DNA from: Desulfobulbaceae bacterium UBA2262
GTDB lineage: Bacteria; Desulfobacterota; Desulfobulbia; Desulfobulbales; Desulfurivibrionaceae
DNA: 5,313 nt
Assembly: GCA_002347185.1 (NCBI GenBank)
Contig: DDXK01000089.1
Span: 1-5,313 of the forward strand
Reading direction: 5' to 3'
The notes under the pieces: model-generated
Seen by the model: only the letters and a program-made list of their open reading frames with translations
What the model was told of the DNA's origin: nothing
The model's database searches: none
Shown here: positions 1-5,313 of the stretch, in pieces
How positions within the stretch are numbered: the first letter of the stretch is position 1
How the letters are laid out: each line of letters opens with the position of its first letter
Program-made: the position numbers and the translations under genes

Positions 1-594
1 TGCACCTGGGCACGCGATCACGGCGTCATCGGCACCGGCATCGACATGAGCCAGTTGTTCACCGAGCAAGCGAAACTCCGCGCTGAAGAACTCGGCGTCG
101 CTGACCGGGTCGAGTTCATACACGGCGACGCTGCCGGCTACGTCGCCGGAGAAAAGGTCGATGTGGCAGCCTGTGTCGGTGCCACGTGGATCGGTGGAGG
201 AGTAGCCGGCACCATCGAGCTTCTGGCGGAGAGCCTCCGCACCGGGGGGATCATCCTCATCGGCGAGCCGTATTGGCTGCAGCTGCCGCCGACGGAAGAC
301 GTTGCCAAAGGATGCCAGGCCGGTTCGATCTCCGACTATCTAATGCTTCCGGAGCTTCTCGCGTCTTTCGGCGACCTCGACTACGACGTCGTAGAAATGG
401 TTCTGGCAGACCGGGAAGGCTGGGACAGGTACGAGGCGGCCAAGTGGTTCACCATGCGCCGATGGTTTGAAGCGAATCCCGACGATGACCTCGCGAAAGA
501 TGTTCGAGCCCAACTGACCTCGGAGCCGGTACGCTACGCCAGGTACACCCGTGAATACATGGGCTGGGGCGTGTTCGCGCTGATGGCGCGGTAA
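1..594 (+). CDS. Class I SAM-dependent methyltransferase, 3' part (5' end outside window)
   Basis: The reading frame is open from the first base and ends at TAA 592-594, giving 197 visible residues. The ATG at 46 is internal: the in-frame residues before it (CTWARDHGVIGTGID) continue a Rossmann methyltransferase core. The glycine-rich SAM motif I should lie just upstream of the window. What is visible is the strand-2 acidic motif GTGIDMS (fragment residues 11-17, the Asp expected to hold the SAM ribose), HGDAAGY (41-47, adenine-contacting acidic region), the strand-4 stretch VDVAACVGA (53-61) and LRTGGIILIGEPYW (79-92), the usual 'L-x-x-G-G' element before strand 5. The C-terminal third is rich in W, Y and R (EGWDRYEAAKW, YTREYMGWGVFAL) and probably forms the substrate lid. 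The substrate cannot be told from sequence. From memory, similar proteins occur in Actinobacteria, so transfer is possible but untested. The next gene starts 24 bp downstream on the same strand. Confidence 0.88.
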   Translation, partial: CTWARDHGVIGTGIDMSQLFTEQAKLRAEELGVADRVEFIHGDAAGYVAGEKVDVAACVGATWIGGGVAGTIELLAESLRTGGIILIGEPYWLQLPPTEDVAKGCQAGSISDYLMLPELLASFGDLDYDVVEMVLADREGWDRYEAAKWFTMRRWFEANPDDDLAKDVRAQLTSEPVRYARYTREYMGWGVFALMAR

Positions 595-618
595 GGGCTT
601 GGCGCAGGGAGGAAAACC

Positions 619-1473
619 ATGCATTTAGGATTCATTGGCCTGGGGCATCTTGGCAAAGCAATTGCTGGACGCATTTTGGACTGCGGCCATACGCTCTCCG
701 TTTACAACAGAACAGCGGCCAAAGCCGAAGGGATGAAGGCCGAGACCGTCTTTTCGCCGCGAGCGGCGGCGGAGAAAGCAGAAATTATTTTTCTCTGCCT
801 GTTCGACAGCGCCGCGGTCCATTCCATTCTCAGCCAGGAAGATGGGCTTTTGTCCGGCGATATCTCCGGAAAAATTATCGTGGACCTCTCCACAAACCAC
901 TTCAAAGAAGTGCCGCTCTTTCATGGGCTATGCAAGAATGCCGGCGCCATTTACCTCGAAGCGCCCGTACTGGGCAGCATCGTTCCTGCCGCGCAGGGGA
1001 CCCTCACTGTTTTGATCAGCGGCGATGAAGCAGGGTATGCCAAAGTCAGACCGGTTCTGGAAAACATTGGGAAACATCTTTTCTATCTGGAGAAACCGGG
1101 CCTTGCCACCAAGATGAAGCTTATCAACAACCTTGCCTTGGGAAGCTTCATGGCGACCATTGCCGAGGCGCTGGCTCTGGGCGAAACAGTGGGCATTGCA
1201 AAGGAAGAAATCCTGGAAATTTTGTCCGCGGGGGGTGGCAACTCGCTGGTGCTCAATGCCAAGAGGAACAAATTGCTCCAGGAAGACTTCGCAACCCATT
1301 TTTCAAGTGCCTTGATCTACAAGGATCTCCATTGCCTCCAGGACCTGGCCTACAGCGAGAAAAAATCACTTTTCACCGGCTCCGTAATCAAAGAGCTTTA
1401 CGCGAGGACCTTTGCCGCGGGCATAGACCAGGAAGATTTTTCCGCAATTTACAAATTGTTCAAAAAGGGCTGA
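619..1473 (+). CDS. NAD(P)-dependent beta-hydroxyacid dehydrogenase (3-hydroxyisobutyrate dehydrogenase / glyoxylate-succinic semialdehyde reductase superfamily)
   Basis: This 284-residue protein has the normal length for the superfamily. It should oxidise a beta-hydroxyacid or reduce a small aldehyde/keto acid such as glyoxylate, succinic semialdehyde or tartronate semialdehyde in the cytoplasm; the actual substrate is not determined. The N-terminal Rossmann domain starts with GFIGLGHLG (residues 4-12, GxGxxG). Strand 2 ends in YNRT (29-32), where Arg31 and Thr32 suggest a preference for NADP(H). VDLST (88-92) and the catalytic-lysine segment KLINN (167-171, Lys167) are in place. The substrate loop reads EAPVLGS (114-120), where the commonest family form is DAPVSGG. 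The C-terminal half is the all-helical dimerisation domain. The start is supported by AGGGAGG at 606-612, six bases before ATG. The gene lies 24 bp after the methyltransferase and may share its transcript. Two 60-base rows counted by hand inside it are 50% GC, lower than most of the window. Confidence 0.9.
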   Translation: MHLGFIGLGHLGKAIAGRILDCGHTLSVYNRTAAKAEGMKAETVFSPRAAAEKAEIIFLCLFDSAAVHSILSQEDGLLSGDISGKIIVDLSTNHFKEVPLFHGLCKNAGAIYLEAPVLGSIVPAAQGTLTVLISGDEAGYAKVRPVLENIGKHLFYLEKPGLATKMKLINNLALGSFMATIAEALALGETVGIAKEEILEILSAGGGNSLVLNAKRNKLLQEDFATHFSSALIYKDLHCLQDLAYSEKKSLFTGSVIKELYARTFAAGIDQEDFSAIYKLFKKG

Positions 1474-1588
1474 GCAGCGGTGCAACCGGACGGCGGCAGC
1501 GATTGGGCACAGCGAACAATGCGCGCCGTGGCAGATTCATCCTTGCCCCCTCTCTTCTCGCAGCGCCACGAAACCACCACCGGACCCC

Positions 1589-2230
1589 ATGAAGATAGCA
1601 CTCTTCAGCGATACCCATGCCTCGCACGGCCGCATCATCGTCCCGGCCGCGGATATCCTGATTTTTGCAGGGGACATGACCCATTGCCGGACCGCCCGGG
1701 ATGTGTCCGCCTTCAATGCCTTCCTCGCCTCCCTGCCCCACCGGCATAAAATCGTGGTCGGCGGCAACCATGATCACCGGCTTGCCCGTGACCCGGAAAA
1801 GGCCAGAGCGCTTTTATCGGCGGCGCTCTACCTGATCGACGAAGCTGTCGAAATTGCCGGGCTAACCATCTACGGCGCCCCCTGGCAGCCGCTATTCAAC
1901 GACCGCGCCTGCGATGCGTTCGCCCTGCCGCGCGGCAAGGCGCTGAAAGAAAAATGGGACCTGATCCCCCCGCAGATCGACATCCTGGTGACCCACACCC
2001 CGCCGGCGGGCATCCTCGACGAGGACGGCCACGTTTCCCATGGCTGTTCGGACCTCGCCGCCGCCGTGGCCGCCCGCAAGCCCAGGTACCATGTCTTCGG
2101 CCATATCCACAGCCATCACGGCCTGATCAGGCATGGCGCCACCAGCTACATCAACTGCAATGTCCAAGGAAAAAACGGGGTGCTGCGGCCGGCGCTCCTG
2201 CTCGACTACGAATCAGGGAAACTCCTCTAA
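1589..2230 (+). CDS. Calcineurin-like metallophosphoesterase
   Basis: This 213-residue protein carries every metal-binding motif of the calcineurin-like phosphoesterase fold: DTH (residues 8-10), GD with Asp29, GGNHDH (58-63, with Asn60 and His61), TH with His136 and GHIH (171-174, with His172 and His174). It should hydrolyse a phosphomonoester or phosphodiester using two metal ions in the cytoplasm; there is no signal peptide or membrane segment. The small size and the motifs THTPPAGILD and GHIHSHHG resemble the MPPED1/MPPED2-like branch, but the natural substrate is unknown. The start is chosen because MKIALFSDTH is the canonical N-terminus of the fold and no in-frame alternative is evident upstream. 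There is no recognisable Shine-Dalgarno sequence before it (the preceding bases are CACCGGACCCC), so initiation may be weak or coupled. A 115 bp gap separates it from the dehydrogenase. One 60-base row inside it counts 72% GC, in contrast to the previous gene. Confidence 0.93.
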   Translation: MKIALFSDTHASHGRIIVPAADILIFAGDMTHCRTARDVSAFNAFLASLPHRHKIVVGGNHDHRLARDPEKARALLSAALYLIDEAVEIAGLTIYGAPWQPLFNDRACDAFALPRGKALKEKWDLIPPQIDILVTHTPPAGILDEDGHVSHGCSDLAAAVAARKPRYHVFGHIHSHHGLIRHGATSYINCNVQGKNGVLRPALLLDYESGKLL

Positions 2231-2282
2231 AAGGCCTTGCGCGGCCGGAAAGAATCCGACCTGCTCTTTGGCAACCAAATTC

Positions 2283-2288
2283 AGGAGG
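2283..2288 (+). promoter_or_regulatory. Shine-Dalgarno site fixing the flavin-reductase-like start
   Basis: A perfect AGGAGG lies six bases before the ATG at 2295. It decides between this start and the longer frame open from 2133, which would overlap the phosphoesterase gene by about 100 bp. Confidence 0.85.
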
Positions 2289-2294
2289 CACGCC

Positions 2295-2837
2295 ATGGAA
2301 GAAATGCAACTCGACAAGGCATTTACGCTGATGGAGCCTGGCCCGGTCGTGCTTGTCACGACAAACGACGGCACGAAAGCCAACGCCATGACGATATCGT
2401 GGACCATGGTTGTGGACTTCAGCCCGCAATTCGCGATGACCACCGGGCCGTGGAATTATTCTTTCGCGGCACTGCGGAAAACAAAGGAATGCGTGATTGC
2501 GATTCCTACCGTCGACCTGCTCGACACAGTTGTGGGCATAGGAACCTGTTCGGGCGCGGATACGGACAAGTTCCAAAAATTCAAGCTGACCCCGGTCAGG
2601 GGCAAGAATGTCCAGGCGCCGCTGATACAGGAATGTCTGGCCAATATTGAATGCCAAGTGCTCGATATCATCACCAAGCACAACATCATCGTCCTTGCCG
2701 GCCTTGCCGCCTACCTCGATGCGGAGCGGAAGGAAAAACGCACTGTGCACGCGGTCGGCGATGGCACCTTCATAGTTGACGGCCGCAAGCTAAGCCGCCG
2801 GAGAATGATGCGCGCGAAGCTTCCTGCCGGAGTATAG
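2295..2837 (+). CDS. Flavin reductase-like FMN-binding split-barrel protein
   Basis: The 180-residue product matches the flavin-reductase-like domain family, which includes flavoredoxin-type proteins that bind FMN in a split beta-barrel and act as dimeric flavin or electron-transfer proteins. Visible marks are PGPVVLVTT (residues 15-23, first strand), KANAMTISW (28-36, the typical NxMT flavin-contact strand), the helix beginning SFAALRKTKECVIAIP (56-71), GTCSG (83-87) followed by DKF (91-93), and a C-terminal GDGTFIVDGR (155-164). There is no NAD(P)H domain, so the electron donor and partner are unknown. The frame is open upstream to an ATG at 2133, but that stretch lies inside the phosphoesterase gene and encodes nothing family-like. 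The ATG at 2295 has AGGAGG six bases upstream and starts the domain correctly. It lies 64 bp after the phosphoesterase stop and converges with the next gene, with 21 bp between stop codons. Confidence 0.88.
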   Translation: MEEMQLDKAFTLMEPGPVVLVTTNDGTKANAMTISWTMVVDFSPQFAMTTGPWNYSFAALRKTKECVIAIPTVDLLDTVVGIGTCSGADTDKFQKFKLTPVRGKNVQAPLIQECLANIECQVLDIITKHNIIVLAGLAAYLDAERKEKRTVHAVGDGTFIVDGRKLSRRRMMRAKLPAGV

Positions 2838-2858
2838 CTTGCACTGGTGGCCCGCAGC

Positions 2859-3509
2859 CTATTTTTTGCGCAGGAAAAGGGCGTTGACCAGATGGGGGGC
2901 TTTGCTGCCCGGGATCTGCACCAGCTGCCGCTCGAGGATCTCGCAGGCCGGGGCGAAGAAAGCGGCCAGCTCGTCCAGCGCTGCGCAATAGACGGTGGGC
3001 CCAAGCGGGCTCTTGCGCCACTTGCCGGTGGGCGGCTCGCCGAAGCCCTCGTGGGCCTCGCTGATGCTCACCGACAGATAGTGGCCGCCCGGGGCGAGCA
3101 GGCCGAGGAGGTTGCGCCGGTAGCGCTCCCGCTCCGGACCGAGGATGTGGTGCAGCACCATCCACTCGAAGACGAAGGCGAAGGGCCCTGGGAGATGGCT
3201 GGTGTCGGCGGTCATGTCGGCCACCAGGAAGTTGGCCGCCACCCCCGTCTCCCGGCTCAGCCTGCGGGCGGCGGCGATGGCCGAGGGCGAGGCGTCGACA
3301 CCGGTGACCGCAAAGCCCCGGCCGGCCAGGAAACGGGTATAGTTGCCCATGCCGCAGCCGATGTCGAGGGCGCGCCCCGGCGGCACCGCGCCGTGATCGA
3401 GCAGATCGACGAGCAGGGCCGGCGGATCGCTCAGGTTCCAGGGAATCTCCTGGTGGGGCATGGTCGCATAGATCCGCTCCATGTGGCGATTGGTGTCAGC
3501 CGCATCCAT
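2859..3509 (-). CDS. Small class I SAM-dependent methyltransferase
   Basis: The gene encodes a 216-residue cytoplasmic methyltransferase with a complete Rossmann SAM-binding core. Motif I is LDIGCGMG (residues 48-55); the strand-2 acidic motif is VDAS (71-74, Asp72 for the ribose hydroxyls). VADMT (96-100) is the adenine-side acidic motif, FEWMVLHHI (114-122) is strand 4 with its following helix, and LLAPGGHYLSVSIS (137-150) leads into strand 5. The N-terminal IPWN-x-SDPP segment is a feature I associate with thiopurine-methyltransferase-like and related small-molecule methyltransferases; the substrate is not predictable. The frame is open into the upstream rlmN gene, but ATG 3509 is preferred: GAGGTGA lies five bases before it, and longer versions would overlap rlmN. 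A shorter start at 3482 is possible but lacks such a site. It follows rlmN by 43 bp on the same strand, so it is probably the second gene of that transcript. The region is very GC-rich (one 60-base row counts 75%). Confidence 0.9.
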   Translation of the reverse strand: MDAADTNRHMERIYATMPHQEIPWNLSDPPALLVDLLDHGAVPPGRALDIGCGMGNYTRFLAGRGFAVTGVDASPSAIAAARRLSRETGVAANFLVADMTADTSHLPGPFAFVFEWMVLHHILGPERERYRRNLLGLLAPGGHYLSVSISEAHEGFGEPPTGKWRKSPLGPTVYCAALDELAAFFAPACEILERQLVQIPGSKAPHLVNALFLRKK

Positions 3510-3514
3510 ATCAT

Positions 3515-3521
3515 TCACCTC
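3515..3521 (-). promoter_or_regulatory. Shine-Dalgarno site of the small methyltransferase
   Basis: Read on the minus strand, GAGGTGA lies five bases before the ATG at 3509. It selects that start over the upstream open frame, which runs into rlmN, and over the internal ATG at 3482. Confidence 0.75.
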
Positions 3522-3552
3522 GCATAATTCTCCCGAACCAACGGCAGCAACC

Positions 3553-4614
3553 TTATTTCTGACACTTTCCGGCCAGCTGCCCGCAGGCCGCCGAGATATC
3601 CGCGCCCCGGCTCTGGCGGATGAAGGTGTTGAAGCCCGCGTCGCGCAGGACCTTCTGGAAGGCGAGGATGTCCTCGCTTGCCGGGCAGGCGAAAGGCCCG
3701 GCCTCTGCCGCCGCATTGTAGGGAAGGAGGTTGATCCGGCAGGGAATGTTGCCGAGCTTTTCCGCGAGCAGCCGGGCATCGGCCAGGGAATCGTTGATCC
3801 CCTTCAGCAAAATGTACTCGAAGAGAATCACCTTCTTCCTGCCCAGGGGAAAATCCCGGCAGGCGGAAAGCAATTCCTCGATATTGTAGGTCTTGTTCAC
3901 CGGCATCAGCCGGCTGCGGGTTGCATCGTCGGCGGCATGGAGGGAGATGGCGAGGTTCACCCTGATGTCGCGGCCGAGATCGCGGATCCGTGGCACCAGG
4001 CCGCAGGTGGAGACAGTGATCCGCCGCTCGGTGAACTCGAGCCCCCGCTCGTCCATCAGGATGCGCAGGGCAATGAGCAGGTTGTCGTAGTTGGCGAGCG
4101 GCTCACCCATGCCCATGAAGACCAGATTGTTCACATACTCCCGGGGCGTGGCCCGCTTGATGCCGGCCTGCATCATATGCTGGATCACGGCCAGCACCTG
4201 GTTGACGAGCTCGGCCGGGGTGAGGTTGCGGGCAAAGCCCTGGGCGCCGGTGAGGCAGAAGCTGCAGCCCATGGCGCAGCCCACCTGGGAAGAAACACAG
4301 AGGGTGTGCCTCTCCTCCTCCGGGATGAGCACGCTTTCGATGAGCGCGCCGTCGGCCAGGCGGAAGGCGAACTTCTCGGTGCCGTCCTCGGATTTCTCAG
4401 CGGCAAGGGGGGGGAGGCCAGTGAGCACGCTGTGGCGGGCAAGCAGCTCCCGCACCTCTTTTTTCACCCCGCTCAGTGCGGAAAAATCATTGATTCCAGG
4501 GAGATAAAGGCTACGAAAGAGATGGGACGCCCTTTTGGCAGGCAGGCCCAGGCCGACGATGAAGTCGATGAACCGGGCAAAAGTGAGGCTTCTGAGGTCT
4601 GGTTTCGTATCCAT
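3553..4614 (-). CDS. rlmN: RlmN: dual-specificity 23S rRNA A2503 / tRNA A37 C2-methyltransferase (radical SAM)
   Basis: RlmN methylates C2 of A2503 in 23S rRNA at the peptidyl-transferase exit-tunnel entrance, and A37 in some tRNAs, using two SAM molecules and a [4Fe-4S] cluster. With the ATG start the protein is 353 residues, within the family range. The N-terminal RNA-recognition helices run to about residue 75. The radical SAM motif CAMGCSFC is at 113-120, with cluster cysteines 113, 117 and 120. GMGEPLAN (168-175) is the SAM-contact motif. The methyl-carrying cysteine is Cys344 in AACGQLAG. MGMGEPLAN and the RQSRG segment before that cysteine are RlmN-like; from memory Cfr has MGMGEALAN and lacks this RG context, so this is not a resistance-type Cfr. 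A GTG at 4623 is in frame, but the ribosome-binding site overlaps it, so ATG 4614 is called. The small methyltransferase gene follows 43 bp downstream, and the ABC-F gene diverges upstream. Confidence 0.96.
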   Translation of the reverse strand: MDTKPDLRSLTFARFIDFIVGLGLPAKRASHLFRSLYLPGINDFSALSGVKKEVRELLARHSVLTGLPPLAAEKSEDGTEKFAFRLADGALIESVLIPEEERHTLCVSSQVGCAMGCSFCLTGAQGFARNLTPAELVNQVLAVIQHMMQAGIKRATPREYVNNLVFMGMGEPLANYDNLLIALRILMDERGLEFTERRITVSTCGLVPRIRDLGRDIRVNLAISLHAADDATRSRLMPVNKTYNIEELLSACRDFPLGRKKVILFEYILLKGINDSLADARLLAEKLGNIPCRINLLPYNAAAEAGPFACPASEDILAFQKVLRDAGFNTFIRQSRGADISAACGQLAGKCQK

Positions 4615-4622
4615 CTGCAGCA

Positions 4623-4628
4623 CTCCTT
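4623..4628 (-). promoter_or_regulatory. Shine-Dalgarno site deciding the rlmN start
   Basis: On the minus strand AAGGAG occupies 4628-4623, and its last G is the first base of the in-frame GTG at 4623. A ribosome-binding site cannot serve a start codon inside itself, while its spacing to ATG 4614 is a normal eight bases. The GTG-start version (three residues longer) is therefore unlikely. Confidence 0.8.
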
Positions 4629-4671
4629 ACCACAGAGTCGGGCGGGTTTCAAAACAACTCTTGCCGCAGGG

Positions 4672-4707
4672 GCGGAAATCCCCTTCCGCACCACGCATCT
4701 TCCGGAA
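4672..4707. repeat. Cluster of CGGAA/TTCCG inverted half-sites between rlmN and the ABC-F gene
   Basis: GCGGAA at 4672-4677 and TTCCGC at 4684-4689 form a perfect 6-bp inverted repeat with a 6-base spacer. Eleven bases further on, TTCCGGAA (4700-4707) is an 8-bp perfect palindrome with the same half-site core. The two TTCCG copies start 16 bp apart. The cluster sits between two divergent starts and could be an operator or a hairpin in the rlmN leader. Short GC-rich symmetries also arise by chance, so a function is only a suggestion. Confidence 0.4.
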
Positions 4708-4722
4708 TTACCGTGAAAACAA

Positions 4723-4752
4723 CTGGCGCTTCTTGCCAATCCGTGCTATAAA
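4723..4752 (+). promoter_or_regulatory. Possible sigma70 extended -10 promoter for the ABC-F gene
   Basis: TATAAA at 4747-4752 matches five of six bases of the -10 consensus and is preceded by TG and one base (4744-4746), the extended -10 form. The best -35 candidate at normal spacing, CTGGCG at 4723-4728 (18-bp spacer), matches only three of six bases, as is tolerated with an extended -10. This would leave a leader of roughly 45 bases before the ATG at 4805. Confidence 0.5.
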
Positions 4753-4804
4753 GCCCCCTCTCCGTTTTCCCCCGGCTTTTTTCATTTTATCCCAAGGAAT
4801 TCCC

Positions 4805-5313
4805 ATGATCAGCGCAGTCGATATCGCCCTCGCCTACGGCAAGAGGGTTATTTTCAAGGACGTCAACATCAAATTCACCCCGGGCAACTGCTACGGGCTC
4901 ATCGGCGCCAACGGCGCAGGCAAATCCACCTTTCTGAAGATCCTCTCCGGCGAGCGCGAGGCGGACAAGGGCGAGATCGTGGCGGGGCCGGGAGAGCGCA
5001 TCGCGGTGCTGCGCCAGGACCACTTCGCCTTTGACGAGGAGAGCGTCTTCAACACCGTGATCATGGGCCATGCGCGGCTCTACGAGGTGATGCGCGAACG
5101 GGAGGCGATCTATGCCAAGGGCGAGTTCAGCGAGGAGGAGGGCATCCGCTGCGGCGAGCTCGAAATCGAGTTCGGAGAGATGAACGGCTACGAGGCGGAG
5201 ACCGAGGCGGCGGTGCTCTTGAGCGGCCTGGGCATCCCCGAGGAGCTGCGGGAAAAGAAGATGAAGGAGCTCGAGGGCGGCGACAAGGTGCGGGTGCTCC
5301 TGGCCCAGGCCCT
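4805..5313 (+). CDS. ybiT: ABC-F family ATPase, YbiT-type, N-terminal part (3' end outside window)
   Basis: ABC-F proteins are soluble twin-ATPase proteins that bind the ribosomal E site and influence the peptidyl-transferase centre; they have no membrane domain. The frame opens at ATG 4805, with AAGGAA at 4794-4799 as ribosome-binding site, and runs without a stop to the window edge (169 complete codons). The first ATPase domain shows Walker A GANGAGKST (residues 34-42) and the Q-loop Gln71 in LRQDHFAF. The block NTVIMGHARLYEV followed by an acidic EFSEEEG...GEMNGYEAE stretch closely recalls E. coli YbiT as I remember it, which is why I use that name. The signature region near residues 154-158 reads LEGGD instead of the canonical LSGGE; YbiT also has a degenerate first signature. 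Walker B, the linker and the second ATPase domain lie beyond the window. The gene is divergent from rlmN. A resistance-type ABC-F is less likely given the YbiT-like blocks. Confidence 0.92.
   Translation, partial: MISAVDIALAYGKRVIFKDVNIKFTPGNCYGLIGANGAGKSTFLKILSGEREADKGEIVAGPGERIAVLRQDHFAFDEESVFNTVIMGHARLYEVMREREAIYAKGEFSEEEGIRCGELEIEFGEMNGYEAETEAAVLLSGLGIPEELREKKMKELEGGDKVRVLLAQA

Noticed and set aside
1474..1588. A small gene in the 115-bp gap between dehydrogenase and phosphoesterase
   Set aside because: The open frames there run into the phosphoesterase in the wrong frame, lack ribosome-binding sites and show no recognisable protein; no promoter or hairpin stands out either.
2231..2250. 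GGCC-TTGCGC-GGCC hairpin after the phosphoesterase as a terminator
   Set aside because: The stem is only 4 bp, built from a self-complementary tetramer, and no T-run follows.
2133..2294. Extension of the flavin-reductase-like gene to an upstream ATG
   Set aside because: The extra 54 residues overlap the phosphoesterase gene and are unlike the family; the AGGAGG before 2295 marks the true start.
2151..2750. A 199-codon minus-strand frame opposite the phosphoesterase end and the flavin-protein gene
   Set aside because: It spans two genes on the other strand, is Arg/His-rich without motifs, and has no ribosome-binding site of note.
2847..3527. A 226-codon open frame on the + strand opposite the small methyltransferase
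   Set aside because: The minus strand has complete SAM methyltransferase motifs and a proper ribosome-binding site; the + strand product is repetitive G/A/E/H sequence typical of antisense frames.
3553..4614. Cfr-type antibiotic-resistance methyltransferase
   Set aside because: The MGMGEPLAN motif and the RG-containing segment before the methyl-carrying cysteine are those of RlmN; Cfr as I recall has Ala for the Pro and a different segment before AACGQL.
3481..4716. A 411-codon open frame on the + strand opposite rlmN and the intergenic region
   Set aside because: It is the antisense shadow of a high-GC gene. The translation is low-complexity (rich in G, A, E, H) with no domain, while the opposite strand encodes an unmistakable RlmN.
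4724..4736. Sigma54 promoter (TGGC ... TTGC)
   Set aside because: Only eight bases separate the GG and GC doublets, where sigma54 promoters require ten.
4750..4779. AAAGCC/GGCTTT inverted repeat followed by T's as a terminator or attenuator
   Set aside because: A 6-bp stem with only three G-C pairs and an 18-base loop is too weak, and its left arm overlaps the likely -10 element.

Overview
The window is a compact, gene-dense bacterial chromosomal segment, GC-rich overall, with seven protein-coding genes. Two are cut by the window edges, and no gap exceeds 300 bp. No RNA gene, CRISPR array, insertion sequence, phage gene or toxin/defence module is visible. Gene order and protein style suggest a GC-rich proteobacterium or relative, possibly Desulfobacterota. 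That placement is a weak impression from memory, not a measured assignment.

The left part (1-2837, all + strand) holds four genes: the 3' end of a class I SAM methyltransferase (1-594), an NADP-type beta-hydroxyacid dehydrogenase of the 3-hydroxyisobutyrate dehydrogenase/glyoxylate reductase superfamily (619-1473), a small calcineurin-like metallophosphoesterase (1589-2230) and a flavin-reductase-like FMN-binding split-barrel protein (2295-2837). The first two are 24 bp apart and could be co-transcribed. The 115 bp and 64 bp gaps further on leave it open whether all four form one unit. They share no obvious pathway; they look like a run of accessory housekeeping or redox enzymes with uneven base composition.

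The middle part (2859-4614, - strand) converges on the flavin-reductase-like gene with only 21 bp between stop codons. It encodes rlmN (23S rRNA A2503 / tRNA A37 methyltransferase, radical SAM) followed 43 bp downstream by a small class I SAM methyltransferase, probably as one transcript.

The right part (4805-end, + strand) begins divergently from rlmN across a 190 bp intergenic region. It encodes the N-terminal part of a YbiT-type ABC-F ATPase. The intergenic region carries a plausible extended -10 promoter for the ABC-F gene and a cluster of CGGAA/TTCCG inverted half-sites. RlmN and ABC-F proteins both act on or near the ribosomal peptidyl-transferase region, so the divergent pair has a plausible shared translation theme.

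I found no convincing undescribed system. The points most worth a second look are the rlmN/ABC-F divergent arrangement with its symmetrical motifs, the altered ABC signature of the ABC-F protein, the altered substrate loop of the dehydrogenase and the patchwork GC content.
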